From Gudongella oleilytica (GTDB lineage: Bacteria > Bacillota > Clostridia > Tissierellales > Tissierellaceae): 64,000 nt of DNA. Shown here piece by piece: positions 7,367 to 16,450 of this stretch (positions within the stretch are counted from its first letter, which is position 1; each line of letters begins with the position of its first letter). The position numbers and the translations under genes are program-made. A model generated the notes under the pieces. That model made no database searches, was not told the origin of the DNA, and worked only from the letters and a program-made list of their open reading frames with translations. The DNA lies in NCBI RefSeq assembly GCF_004101785.1, contig NZ_CP035130.1:1054001-1118000 (forward strand), written 5' to 3'.

Positions 7367-9019
7367 ATGCTTGATTTGATAAGGATAGCCGTTGAAGGCT
7401 ACGGTGAGTTGGAGATCCATGGCAGTGCAACACTTCAGGAGATTTCCAAGACAGTGTATGGTGAAGATTACAAACGCTATCTTGGGGCAAGAATAAACAA
7501 TGAGATTTGGCCGCTGTATAAAAGTCCTGAGGATGGTATGGTAGTACAATTTATTGATAATCGTGATGTGGATGGATACAGGATATATACGAAGACCATA
7601 TCGGCAGTTTTCATTATCGCCTGCAGGGAGCTGTTTCCGGGTAACGACGCCATCATCCACCATTTTCTTGGTCCTGGGCTTTATGCAGAGCTGGATGACA
7701 AACATGGTATCTCCTTTAGTGAAACCAGAGCTCTTGAGGACAGAATGAAAGAAGTTATTAAAAGGGATACCCCAATAAGACGCAGCGACTACCCAAGGGA
7801 GGAAGCTGTGGAAATATTCAGAAGAGAGGGCTATAAGGACAAGGTAAGGCTATTCTCGTCTCTTGAAAAGGAAAAGGTCAGCGTGTACACGATCGGTGAT
7901 CACATTGATTCATTTCATGGCTACCTGGCACCCTCAACAGGATACGCTGATGAGTTCATGCTCAAATACTACTACCCAGGGGTCATCATACTATTTCCCA
8001 GCAGAAAAAATCACTATAATATGAATAATTTCCATGATCAGAGAAATCTTGCGAAGATATTCAAAGAGGCTAGTGACTGGCTGGAGATCCTTGACCTCTC
8101 AAATATAGGATCCCTCAATGAGAAGATTCTAAACGGAGAAATTGAGGAGATCATTAGGATATCAGAAGCTCTTCACGAAAAAAGAACAGCTGAGATCGCT
8201 GACAGGATCAGCAAGGACTCAGATATTACTATGATATTGATCGCAGGTCCTTCATCCTCAGGGAAAACTACCTTTGCAGGAAGGCTTTCGACTCAGCTTA
8301 GGGTTAATGGGAAGAGGCCTGTAGCTATTTCTGTGGACGATTATTTTGTGGATCGTGAAAAAACTCCCTTGAAGAAGGATGGGCAGCCGGACTTTGAAGC
8401 ACTTGAGGCGATAGATCTCGAATCCTTCAACATGGACCTAATATCACTTCTCGAGGGCGATACCATAGAGCTTCCAAGGTTCAACTTTGTTACTGGAAGA
8501 AGGGAGAAGTCAGGCAAATGGATAAAGGTCGACAAGGATCACCCGATCGTTATTGAAGGCATTCATGCTCTGAACCCCAAGCTTACAACTGGTATTCCTG
8601 AGAAAAATAAATTCAAGATATACATTTCTGCGCTTACCCAGCTCAACATAGATAACCACAACCGTATTGCCACAACAGATACCAGACTTATCAGAAGGAT
8701 GGTTCGTGACGTGAAATACAGGGGTAATGGACCTTTAAGGACCCTTGATATGTGGCAGGGCGTTAGAGAAGGAGAGGAAAAGCATATCTTTCCATTCCAG
8801 GAGGAGGCTGATGCAATGTTTAACTCATCATTGGTCTATGAGATGTCTGTGCTGAAGAAATATATCCTTCCACTACTCGAAGAGATAGGCCCTGACAGTG
8901 TTTACTTCAGCGAAGCAAAAAAGCTTATCAAGTTCTTAAGATATTTCAGGTCGATCGAAAATGAGGGTCAGATACCTCCAAATTCTTTGTTGAGAGAATT
9001 TATCGGAGACAGGTGTTGA
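7367..9019 (+). CDS. TGS-domain nucleoside (uridine-type) kinase
   Basis: About 550 residues, cytoplasmic. The N-terminal 60 residues resemble a TGS/ubiquitin-like domain. Residues about 60-220 resemble the second additional domain of threonyl-tRNA synthetase (HHFLGPGLYAELDD, then DTPIRRSDYPREEA). The C-terminal half is a phosphoribulokinase/uridine-kinase fold with Walker A GPSSSGKTT and PVAISVDDYF. This architecture is known in Firmicutes and Thermotogae as a nucleoside kinase. The longer frame starts at 7352, but GAAGGAGG at 7354-7361 points to the ATG at 7367. The gene follows the pseudouridine synthase and precedes nagZ by 4 bases. Confidence 0.85.
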   Translation: MLDLIRIAVEGYGELEIHGSATLQEISKTVYGEDYKRYLGARINNEIWPLYKSPEDGMVVQFIDNRDVDGYRIYTKTISAVFIIACRELFPGNDAIIHHFLGPGLYAELDDKHGISFSETRALEDRMKEVIKRDTPIRRSDYPREEAVEIFRREGYKDKVRLFSSLEKEKVSVYTIGDHIDSFHGYLAPSTGYADEFMLKYYYPGVIILFPSRKNHYNMNNFHDQRNLAKIFKEASDWLEILDLSNIGSLNEKILNGEIEEIIRISEALHEKRTAEIADRISKDSDITMILIAGPSSSGKTTFAGRLSTQLRVNGKRPVAISVDDYFVDREKTPLKKDGQPDFEALEAIDLESFNMDLISLLEGDTIELPRFNFVTGRREKSGKWIKVDKDHPIVIEGIHALNPKLTTGIPEKNKFKIYISALTQLNIDNHNRIATTDTRLIRRMVRDVKYRGNGPLRTLDMWQGVREGEEKHIFPFQEEADAMFNSSLVYEMSVLKKYILPLLEEIGPDSVYFSEAKKLIKFLRYFRSIENEGQIPPNSLLREFIGDRC

Positions 9020-9023
9020 TGAT

Positions 9024-10283
9024 ATGAGAAGTACCTTGTTGCCAAGGATATTCATAATAATTTCAATCCTTCTGGTGCTTTTGACCGTTGGATGTTCTCC
9101 ATTGAAGGAGCAATTGCCTCCCTCGGCTGAAGAGCCTTCAAGAGAGCCCTTGGAACCTGTTGAAAAACCTGAGCCTACAGAAGAGGAGATCTTGAAGGAA
9201 AGAATAATGGGGATGACCTTTGAGGAAAAGCTGGGTCAAATGGTTATGATCGGAATTGGAGGCTTCACTGCAACTGAAGAGGAGCTTAACCTGATATCAG
9301 AAAATAAAATTGGGGGAGTAATACTCTTTCAGAGGAATATTAAGGATGCAGATCAGGTTAAGGAACTGATCAATAGCTTGATTGCTGCAAATGAGGGCAA
9401 TCCTTTGCCGCTTATTATAGGCATAGATGAGGAAGGCGGACGGGTATCAAGACTTTCTGGGATATTTGACAATCTGCCTCCTGCAGCTAAATTAGGTGAA
9501 GAGGATGATCTTGATTTGTCATATTCATATGGTGCAGTACAGGCATCCAAGCTTAGAAATCTTGGCTTCAACCTTAATTTCAGTCCTGTTCTTGATGTAT
9601 CCTCCAATCCCTCAAACCCTGTTATTGGAAACAGGGCTATAAGCAGCGATCCATTCGTTGCTGAAAGAAATGGCGAGAGTATTATAATAGGCCTTATGGA
9701 TGGGGGCATAGTCCCTGTAGGCAAGCATTTCCCTGGTCATGGAGATACTAGTGTGGATTCACATCTGACACTTCCAAGGATAACGAAGAATATTGAAGAC
9801 ATGTATACTTTGGAGCTTGTACCATTTATCGGTGCGATAGAAGCCGGCATTCCAGCTATAATGGTCGGTCATCTCATGGTGGAAGATATCGATGACCTTC
9901 CTGCAACAATCTCAGAGAAAATGATAAATGGTTTGCTTAGAGAAAATCTGGGATTCAAGGGTGTAGTATTTTCAGATGATATGACAATGGGTGCTATTGC
10001 TGAGAATTATGAGATATCTTCTGCTGTCGTTGATTTTATAAGGGCTGGTGGTGACATTGCACTTATCTGTCACGGCGTCCAGCCGGTGAATGAAGCTCTA
10101 CAAAAAATAATGAACAGCTATTTGGAGGGCTCATTGGATGAGAAGGATATCAATGAGCATGTTTTAAGGATCATGATGCTAAAGGCTGATATTGAGGAAA
10201 ATGTTGATAAAGTGGATGTTCCTGAGACCAGTGAGGTTGAATTTCTTATTGAGGAGCTATTGAAGAAAATGGGGGATATGTAA
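9024..10283 (+). CDS. nagZ: Lipoprotein beta-N-acetylhexosaminidase, GH3
   Basis: 419 residues. A lipoprotein signal peptide (IIISILLVLLTVGC, lipobox LTVGC) is followed by an acidic, Pro-rich linker and a glycoside-hydrolase family 3 domain. The signature KHFPGHGDTSVDSHLTLP contains the His/Asp catalytic dyad of NagZ, GIDEEGGRVSRL is typical, and FSDDMTMGAI holds the nucleophile Asp. It should remove N-acetylglucosamine from muropeptides outside the membrane, as described for Gram-positive NagZ. The ROK kinase gene overlaps the stop codon by one base, suggesting that released amino sugar is phosphorylated after uptake. Confidence 0.92.
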   Translation: MRSTLLPRIFIIISILLVLLTVGCSPLKEQLPPSAEEPSREPLEPVEKPEPTEEEILKERIMGMTFEEKLGQMVMIGIGGFTATEEELNLISENKIGGVILFQRNIKDADQVKELINSLIAANEGNPLPLIIGIDEEGGRVSRLSGIFDNLPPAAKLGEEDDLDLSYSYGAVQASKLRNLGFNLNFSPVLDVSSNPSNPVIGNRAISSDPFVAERNGESIIIGLMDGGIVPVGKHFPGHGDTSVDSHLTLPRITKNIEDMYTLELVPFIGAIEAGIPAIMVGHLMVEDIDDLPATISEKMINGLLRENLGFKGVVFSDDMTMGAIAENYEISSAVVDFIRAGGDIALICHGVQPVNEALQKIMNSYLEGSLDEKDINEHVLRIMMLKADIEENVDKVDVPETSEVEFLIEELLKKMGDM

Positions 10284-11188
10284 TGAAAAAAGCAATAGGC
10301 TTGGACCTTGGTGGGACTAAGATAAATGGTGCTTTGATCCTTGAGGATGGCCTTTTCCTTAAGAGAGCTAGCACAAATACAAGGAATGAAGGTGATCCTT
10401 CAATCATCCTGAGGCAACTGGCAGAAATGATAGTGCAGCTTTCCGAAGGTGAGGAAGTAGTAGGTGCAGGTATTGGCTCCCCAGGCTTTGTAGATTCAGA
10501 AAATGGAAGGATAATGGCCGTTGGCGGGAATATTGCCGGTTGGGCATGGACAGATGTCAAAGCTGGCTTGAGTGATTTGTCTCCCCTACCGGTTGTTATG
10601 GAAAATGATGCCAACTGTGCTGCGGCATGTGAGGCTTGGCTTGGTGCAGGTAAAGATTTATCCAGCTTTGTTATGCTTACCATAGGTACTGGCCTTGGAG
10701 GCGCAATATGGCTCCCCCAACTTGGTTTATGGCGGGGGTCCAACTTCCGGGCAGCTGAGCTTGGTCATTCTATTTTGATTCCAAGGGGAAGGAAATGCAC
10801 CTGTGGTCAATATGGTTGTGTTGAAAGATACGCTTCAGGCACTGCGATAGAAGAGAATTATTTTGAGTTATCCGGGTGTCGTATCGATGGAACCTCAATA
10901 GTTGCTTCATATGATGTTGACGAGTTTGCAAGGCAGTCAGTTGATAGATTTGCCAGAGATCTTGGAATATTCTTGGCAACACTTAGAAACATAATCGACC
11001 CAGAGGCCTTTATAATAGGTGGGGGCGTCATTGATTCAAGGACAATATGGTGGGATACGATGATAAATGAGTTTAAAAACCAAGTCAATGATCCTTCCTC
11101 AATAGAAATATTGCCTGCCCAATACGGCAATGACGCAGGAATGCTTGGTGCAGCAAGCTTGGTGTTCGACAATCCATTGGATAGATAG
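10283..11188 (+). CDS. ROK-family sugar kinase
   Basis: A 301-residue cytoplasmic kinase. The N-terminal ATP-binding motif is GLDLGGTKING. The ROK zinc motif is CTCGQYGCVERYASG, with preceding ELGHSIL carrying the zinc His, and GAGIGSPGFVD is the second phosphate-binding segment. Members phosphorylate glucose, N-acetylglucosamine or N-acetylmannosamine. Translational coupling to nagZ (ATG overlapping TAA) favours an N-acetylglucosamine kinase role in wall recycling, which is inference from context. Confidence 0.88.
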   Translation: MKKAIGLDLGGTKINGALILEDGLFLKRASTNTRNEGDPSIILRQLAEMIVQLSEGEEVVGAGIGSPGFVDSENGRIMAVGGNIAGWAWTDVKAGLSDLSPLPVVMENDANCAAACEAWLGAGKDLSSFVMLTIGTGLGGAIWLPQLGLWRGSNFRAAELGHSILIPRGRKCTCGQYGCVERYASGTAIEENYFELSGCRIDGTSIVASYDVDEFARQSVDRFARDLGIFLATLRNIIDPEAFIIGGGVIDSRTIWWDTMINEFKNQVNDPSSIEILPAQYGNDAGMLGAASLVFDNPLDR

Positions 11189-11198
11189 GAGACGAGGT

Positions 11199-12014
11199 AT
11201 GAGCACTCTACAGATGAGAGATGGTTATGGGATCAATTATTCTTATGAAAATGCTTACAGCCCAAAGGCAACTGTTATTATTTCACACGGCTTTGCTGAG
11301 CACATGGGTCGATATGATTATTTCTCGAGGGCACTTATTAGCAACGGACTTAACGTTCTCAGATATGATCTGAGAGGACATGGAGCCAATATTGACAGAG
11401 GATACTTGAGAAATTTCGAAGACTACGTGAACGACCTTAACGAACTGAAGTTGTTTGCAAAAAATACTGATCCAAACCTTCCGATATTCTTGATAGGACA
11501 CAGCATGGGTGGTTTGATAACGTCCCTGTACTGTACAAGCTTTAACGAAGGCGTAAGGGGAGTTGTTCTTTCTGGACCTTCAGTCGGCAGGCTTCCCTCT
11601 GCTAAAGGCTATAACAGGGGGCTCATGAATTTAATGAAGATTTTAGCAGGAAGAGCCTCATTGAAAAATCCGATAGGTGAAGGTATTTGTGGAGATCCGC
11701 AGGTTTTTTTGGACTACGCATCAGATGAGCTGGTTTTACATAAAGCAACCATAAGCTTTTATTATGAGTTTCTTTTTAACGGGACTGACTCTCTAAATGA
11801 AAAGCTTACAAGCTTTTCTTCACCTTGTCTGATATGTCATGGCGAGAAGGATCCAATTGTACCTCTGGAGCTGAGCAGGTCATTTTACGAAGGGGTATCC
11901 TCAAAAGACAAATCGATTATAGTATATGAGGGACTCTATCACGAAATACTGAATGAGAAGAAAAAAGACCAGGTCATAGAAGACATGGTCAGTTGGATTA
12001 ATGAAAGGATCTAA
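11199..12014 (+). CDS. Alpha/beta hydrolase, monoacylglycerol-lipase-like
   Basis: About 271 residues with no signal peptide. The fold is indicated by HGFAEHMGRYDYFSRAL (oxyanion region), YDLRGHG, the nucleophile elbow GHSMGG, CHGEKDPIVP (acid) and GLYHEILNE (catalytic His). This is the Hydrolase_4/S33 pattern of lysophospholipase or monoacylglycerol-lipase-like enzymes. The frame extends upstream to 11130, but GACGAGGT ahead of the ATG at 11199 and the loss of family-like residues before it support the later start. Its 3' end overlaps the convergent MFS gene by four bases with no terminator between them. Confidence 0.87.
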   Translation: MSTLQMRDGYGINYSYENAYSPKATVIISHGFAEHMGRYDYFSRALISNGLNVLRYDLRGHGANIDRGYLRNFEDYVNDLNELKLFAKNTDPNLPIFLIGHSMGGLITSLYCTSFNEGVRGVVLSGPSVGRLPSAKGYNRGLMNLMKILAGRASLKNPIGEGICGDPQVFLDYASDELVLHKATISFYYEFLFNGTDSLNEKLTSFSSPCLICHGEKDPIVPLELSRSFYEGVSSKDKSIIVYEGLYHEILNEKKKDQVIEDMVSWINERI

Positions 12015-13156
12015 GCAGGGGATCTGCCGAGTCTGAAGAGGATCATAAGAGCTATTGCTGATGCAGCTACCCCGAGAGCAGTTGTAAACCTCAAGCCTCC
12101 AAGATCAAACAGGAAAGGCCCGACAACAGAATAAAGCGTTATGGTAAGCGCGTTAACAGTATAAAAGAGGCTCAGGAAGGTGCCTCTTTTTTCTGGTTGT
12201 ATCTCAGACGAGAACGCCTGGTACGAAGTCCATGCTCCGTCAAGTCCGAATGCGAATACTGCGGATAAGGCTACTGCTGCTGTTGCAGCTGGAACATAGG
12301 CTATAGGGATAAGCGAGATGACCATTAACCCAAAAAAGTATCTTGAGAACCTAAGTTTGCCTACTTTGTCTGCAAAAAATGTTGCCGCACCGATACCAGC
12401 AATAGTACCTAATGCTATCAGAGAGTATGATATTCCTATTTGCTGCTGAGTCAAGCCAAACTCCTGTGAAAGATGTATAGACAGAAAATTGTAAAGCATA
12501 GTAGGCGCAGTTATTATGAGGAATAGTGAGGTCAATACCTTAATGGATCTTGGATGCTTCAATATACCAATAAATTCCTCCATATCGAGCTTTGTGCCTT
12601 CACTTTTTACTATCTCTGGAAGTTTCCTCAGCATCAATAGCGCTATTAGCGCAAGGATACTCAAGGGCAGGTAGATACTTCTTAAGCTTTGAAATTTACT
12701 GGTAAGATATGAAGTATAAAGCGGGCTTACAAAAATAGCAAGACCAAAAGCGGTTCTTAGTATTCCTGCAGCCATTCCTCTTCTCCTGTAGTCAACAAAC
12801 TCAGATATATAAGACATCGTGGTACCGCTCAGTGAGAAGTAGCCCAAACCGATCAAGATCCTGCCCAGTGCGAATGATAAAGCTGTGCTTGAATAAGCGC
12901 TTAGAAGGCTTCCAGCGAGGAATAGAACCAAAGCATAGGATATGAGTCTTTTGCTTCCATACCTGTCAGCCCATACTCCGAGCAGAGGCACCAATAAGCC
13001 TACTGCTGAATATCCCAGGTTAAAGTATATTACCTGACTGTCTCTGATATTGAAGTATTCTGCGAGAAAAGGAGCTAACGGACCTATGAAGTTCATCTCC
13101 ATGGCTATTATAAATTGGATAATAAATGTGGTCGTAAATATCAGTCCCTGCTTCAT
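12011..13156 (-). CDS. Major facilitator superfamily transporter
   Basis: 381 residues, about 12 hydrophobic segments, inner membrane. The loop-2 motif GVWADRYGSKR, between helices 2 and 3, is the MFS signature, and a second copy-like segment FFADKVGKLRFSR marks the second six-helix half. The length and the AGILRTAFGLA-type helix 5 suggest a drug or metabolite exporter, but the substrate is unknown. A longer frame starts at 13237. AGGAGGG just upstream of the ATG at 13156 decides the start. It is monocistronic and convergent with the hydrolase gene. Confidence 0.88.
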   Translation of the reverse strand: MKQGLIFTTTFIIQFIIAMEMNFIGPLAPFLAEYFNIRDSQVIYFNLGYSAVGLLVPLLGVWADRYGSKRLISYALVLFLAGSLLSAYSSTALSFALGRILIGLGYFSLSGTTMSYISEFVDYRRRGMAAGILRTAFGLAIFVSPLYTSYLTSKFQSLRSIYLPLSILALIALLMLRKLPEIVKSEGTKLDMEEFIGILKHPRSIKVLTSLFLIITAPTMLYNFLSIHLSQEFGLTQQQIGISYSLIALGTIAGIGAATFFADKVGKLRFSRYFFGLMVISLIPIAYVPAATAAVALSAVFAFGLDGAWTSYQAFSSEIQPEKRGTFLSLFYTVNALTITLYSVVGPFLFDLGGLRFTTALGVAASAIALMILFRLGRSPA

Positions 13157-13312
13157 GTTCCCTCCTGTTATTATATATTTTACCAGTGACATCCGGTATT
13201 TAATAATATTCGTGTGCCTAAATAAGTTTCTGGTCAATACATATTACCATAATTTATAGTGATTTTAAAGTAAGGTAATTTCCAGTTAAAGACTTTATAT
13301 CAAACTGATACC

Positions 13313-13356
13313 TTTTGTAAACCTTATGTAACCATATATTAATACATTTGTAACTC
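13313..13356 (+). promoter_or_regulatory. Phased TGTAA repeats, candidate OmpR-family operator
   Basis: TGTAA occurs at 13316-13320, 13327-13331 and 13349-13353, with a degenerate ATTAA at 13338-13342, so four half-sites sit exactly 11 bp apart. The last overlaps the -35 hexamer. Eleven-bp direct repeats are the usual binding pattern of PhoB/OmpR-type regulators, and such a regulator is encoded 1 kb downstream. The regulatory role is inference. Confidence 0.5.
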
Positions 13357-13376
13357 AAGCCAACTCAGGGTATAAT
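13348..13376 (+). promoter_or_regulatory. SigA-type promoter of the deacetylase/two-component unit
   Basis: TTGTAA (13348-13353), a 17-base spacer, and TATAAT (13371-13376). It lies 36 bases upstream of the deacetylase ATG. Confidence 0.7.
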
Positions 13377-13412
13377 AATATAAAATAAGAACAGTATATG
13401 GAGGTGAGGACT

Positions 13413-14336
13413 ATGCTTAAAAGGCTACTGGTTTTGACATTATCGATTATCTCGATTGCAGCCTTGATGTGGGCGAGTCCAAACCTTTACAGTCTTCTGG
13501 GCGACAATTCCAGTGCAGCTGAGGCGTACGACAGCAGGAGATTTATTGGATATGCTTTGAAGGAGGACCATGTAAGAGCATCTATAGATGAAATATTGCG
13601 GGAATCGAGGAGAAATCAGGCTAAGAAAGAGCAGCAGGAAATGATAGGAAGCTATTTAAGGGACCTTGTCGCAATCTATGAGGAGAAGGCCATTGAGGAA
13701 ATTGTGGTGGAGGAGGATAGGTTTCCTGCTCCTATAGAAGGGAAGGTGGCTTACCTAACCTTTGATGACGGACCTTCACCAACTATTACACCTCAGATCC
13801 TTAAGATTCTTGAAGAATATGATATCAAGGCTACCTTTTTCGTGGTGGGCAGTATGACTGACAAATTTCCTGATGTGCTGGAAATGGTTTGGGCTGGAGG
13901 ACACCTGATTGGAAATCACACTTATTCCCACGTATATGACTATATATACAGAAATACCGCCAATTTTCTAAATGACCTCGAAAAGGCGGATATGACGTTA
14001 AAAAGAATACTTGGTGAGGATTTTTGTACGGATATAATGAGATTTCCTGGAGGAACTCATGCACCATATAAAAGACAATTCGTTAAAGCTGCCGAGGAAG
14101 CAGGATACAAATGGTATGACTGGAATACGGTAAATGGTGATTCTGAGTTGAAGTATCCATCAAAGGACTATATTATGGGCAGATTTCTAAAAACCTATGG
14201 TAAAAGGGACGTTATTGTTATTTTGATGCATGATGCTGAGGGAAAACAGCAGACGGTGGATACCTTGCCCATGATAATTGAACACCTTAAACTTGAGGGC
14301 TACAGTTTCAATACACTGGATAACTATAATCATTGA
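13413..14336 (+). CDS. Secreted polysaccharide deacetylase (NodB domain)
   Basis: About 307 residues. An N-terminal hydrophobic segment (LLVLTLSIISIAALMW) acts as signal peptide or anchor. A charged helical linker follows, then a NodB homology domain from about residue 115: AYLTFDDGPSP (metal Asp), GNHTYSH (metal His pair), RFPGG and a terminal MHDAEG. Such CE4 enzymes deacetylate peptidoglycan or other GlcNAc polymers. GGAGGTGAGG fixes the ATG at 13413 rather than 13398. The 3' end overlaps the leader of the response regulator gene, so the deacetylase and the two-component system form one unit, suggesting wall-stress control. Confidence 0.87.
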   Translation: MLKRLLVLTLSIISIAALMWASPNLYSLLGDNSSAAEAYDSRRFIGYALKEDHVRASIDEILRESRRNQAKKEQQEMIGSYLRDLVAIYEEKAIEEIVVEEDRFPAPIEGKVAYLTFDDGPSPTITPQILKILEEYDIKATFFVVGSMTDKFPDVLEMVWAGGHLIGNHTYSHVYDYIYRNTANFLNDLEKADMTLKRILGEDFCTDIMRFPGGTHAPYKRQFVKAAEEAGYKWYDWNTVNGDSELKYPSKDYIMGRFLKTYGKRDVIVILMHDAEGKQQTVDTLPMIIEHLKLEGYSFNTLDNYNH

Positions 14337-14350
14337 ACAGGGGTGGAATG

Positions 14351-15043
14351 ATGGAAAGGTCAGTAATGATAGTTGAGGATGAAGAGTCCATAAGAAAGTT
14401 TGTCAAAATAAACCTGGACAGAGCCGGATATAAGGTTCTGGAAGCAAGCAGCGGCGAAGAGGGCATAGAGATTGCTTCAAGAGAAAAGCTTGATATCGTT
14501 GTACTGGATGTAATGCTTCCAGGCATAGACGGGTTTGAAGTATGTAAAAAATTAAGAGCAGATCATCCTCACCTTGGAATAATTATGCTTACTGCAAAGA
14601 GCCAGGATATAGACAAAATAATGGGTCTGGAATACGGTACTGACGATTATATGACAAAGCCCTTCAATCCGACTGAACTTGTTTTAAGGCTAAAATCCCT
14701 TGAGAGAAGGCTGGAACCTGAAAAGGAAGGAAACAGTTTAACAATGGAGTTTAAGCCCTTCCGAATAGATGTTTATTCAAGACAATTTTATAAGAATGAC
14801 CTGGAGATCGAGTTGACCCCTACTGAATTCTCGATTGCTAAGCTATTTATTGAGAATCCAGGAAAAGCATTTAAACGAGATGAGATACTGAACCATGTGT
14901 GGGGTGTAGATTTCGTAGGAGATTCAAAGATTGTCGATGTAAATATCAGAAGACTCAGGTCCAAAATAGAGGAGGACTCCAGCCAACCCTCATTCATTGA
15001 GACAGTCTGGGGAGTGGGGTACAGGTGGAAGTCGAAGGACTAG
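14351..15043 (+). CDS. OmpR/PhoB-family response regulator
   Basis: About 230 residues. The receiver domain has the acidic pair in VEDEES, the phosphorylation Asp in VVLDVMLPG and the conserved Lys in MTKPF. The C-terminal winged helix is of OmpR type (LTPTEFSIAKLF ... VDVNIRRLRSKIEED ... TVWGVGYRW). AGGGGTGG precedes ATG codons at 14348 and 14351. It is followed after 9 bases by the histidine kinase gene. The phased TGTAA array upstream of the operon is a likely target, giving autoregulation; this is inferred. Confidence 0.92.
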   Translation: MERSVMIVEDEESIRKFVKINLDRAGYKVLEASSGEEGIEIASREKLDIVVLDVMLPGIDGFEVCKKLRADHPHLGIIMLTAKSQDIDKIMGLEYGTDDYMTKPFNPTELVLRLKSLERRLEPEKEGNSLTMEFKPFRIDVYSRQFYKNDLEIELTPTEFSIAKLFIENPGKAFKRDEILNHVWGVDFVGDSKIVDVNIRRLRSKIEEDSSQPSFIETVWGVGYRWKSKD

Positions 15044-15052
15044 GAGAAAGAT

Positions 15053-16450
15053 ATGAAAAGAAGCATCAAATCAAGACTGATAAGAAGCTTCATGCTTATC
15101 ATTCTCGTAACAGTGGTATTTCTTGAGGTACTTCTTATAAATGGAATAAAAACTCATTATTATAACAATGTAGAGGATATTCTGACAAGTCAGATCGAAT
15201 TCTCTACAACTTTTTATGCCCGCTATTTTGCGAACAGAAATCTTGAAGAAATACTCATTGATGACATAGACTTATTCTGGCAGCATACTACGGCTCAGGT
15301 ACAGATATTGAATACTTCGGGTGAAGTAGTTCTGGATTCACTTGGCATACCGGGTACTGAACCTCTTCAGACCATTGACATTAAAGATGCTCTGGAAAAG
15401 GGGAAGGGAGTATGGACAGGGAGTGTCTCATATTCCGACGAGCCCGTCATGGCTGTTTCCATGCCGTTGCAATACAGGAATGAAACTGTAGGGCTGATAC
15501 GTTTTATATCGAGTCTCGAGGCAACAAACAACGTTATTAAGGATATTTCAAGGTTCCTGCTGATACTTGGTATCGTCGTAGTAGGGGTATCTGGTCTTAT
15601 TAGCGTATTCATCGCTAACTCAATAACCAAACCGCTGAAGGAGGTAACTGAGGTAGCTGAAAAGATGGCTGACGGTCAGTTCAAGGTGAGAAGCCAGGTG
15701 AGAGTGAATGATGAAATAGGTCGACTATCGCATACATTGAATTACATGGCTGAAGAAATTGTAAGGAAGGAAACTCTTAAGAATGATTTTATCTCCTCGA
15801 TCTCCCATGAACTGAGAACGCCCCTGACATCGATCAAGGGATGGGCAATTACGCTGAAATCAGGTGATGAACCTGATAAGGAGCTTCTCGAAGATGGCCT
15901 GGAAATAATCGAAACTGAAAGCGACAGGTTATCACAAATGGTCGAAGAACTGCTTGATTTCTCTCGATTCACTTCAGGCAGGATAACTCTCTCGAAGGAT
16001 ACAGTAGATATCAAAGAAACTGTTAAAATGGTTGTATACCAAATGATGCCAAGAGCAATAAACAACAACATCAATTTCGAGGTGGATATTGAAGGTTCAA
16101 TACCTGCAATAATTGGGGATGAGAATCGAATAAAGCAGGTTTTGATCAATATTTTAGACAATGCATTCAAATTCACAGGAGAGGGAGATGTTTCACTAAA
16201 GGCTTATGAGGATAACAGCCATATTAGGATCGAGATAGAGGACAATGGGTCTGGTATCCCTAATGAGGAACTTCCCTATGTAAAGGATAAGTTTTATAAG
16301 GGGAAAAACAGCAATTCGCACAGTGGAATAGGTCTATCGATTTGCGATGAGATCATGCAGCTTCATGAGGGGATCTTCGATATCGAGTCTGAGCCTAATA
16401 AAGGAACAAAGGTAATTTTAGGCTTTCCTAAGGAGGTGAGAAGCCAGTGA
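15053..16450 (+). CDS. Membrane sensor histidine kinase with HAMP domain
   Basis: 465 residues. Transmembrane helix 1 (about 10-30) and helix 2 (about 163-187) flank an extracytoplasmic sensor domain of roughly 130 residues. A HAMP domain follows (ITKPLKEVTEVAEKMADG), then the H-box SISHELRTPLTSIKGW, N-box QVLINILDNAFKFT, G1 DNGSGIP and G2 HSGIGLSI. It should phosphorylate the preceding OmpR-type regulator. The stop overlaps the lipoprotein gene by four bases, a sign of tight coupling. Confidence 0.92.
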   Translation: MKRSIKSRLIRSFMLIILVTVVFLEVLLINGIKTHYYNNVEDILTSQIEFSTTFYARYFANRNLEEILIDDIDLFWQHTTAQVQILNTSGEVVLDSLGIPGTEPLQTIDIKDALEKGKGVWTGSVSYSDEPVMAVSMPLQYRNETVGLIRFISSLEATNNVIKDISRFLLILGIVVVGVSGLISVFIANSITKPLKEVTEVAEKMADGQFKVRSQVRVNDEIGRLSHTLNYMAEEIVRKETLKNDFISSISHELRTPLTSIKGWAITLKSGDEPDKELLEDGLEIIETESDRLSQMVEELLDFSRFTSGRITLSKDTVDIKETVKMVVYQMMPRAINNNINFEVDIEGSIPAIIGDENRIKQVLINILDNAFKFTGEGDVSLKAYEDNSHIRIEIEDNGSGIPNEELPYVKDKFYKGKNSNSHSGIGLSICDEIMQLHEGIFDIESEPNKGTKVILGFPKEVRSQ

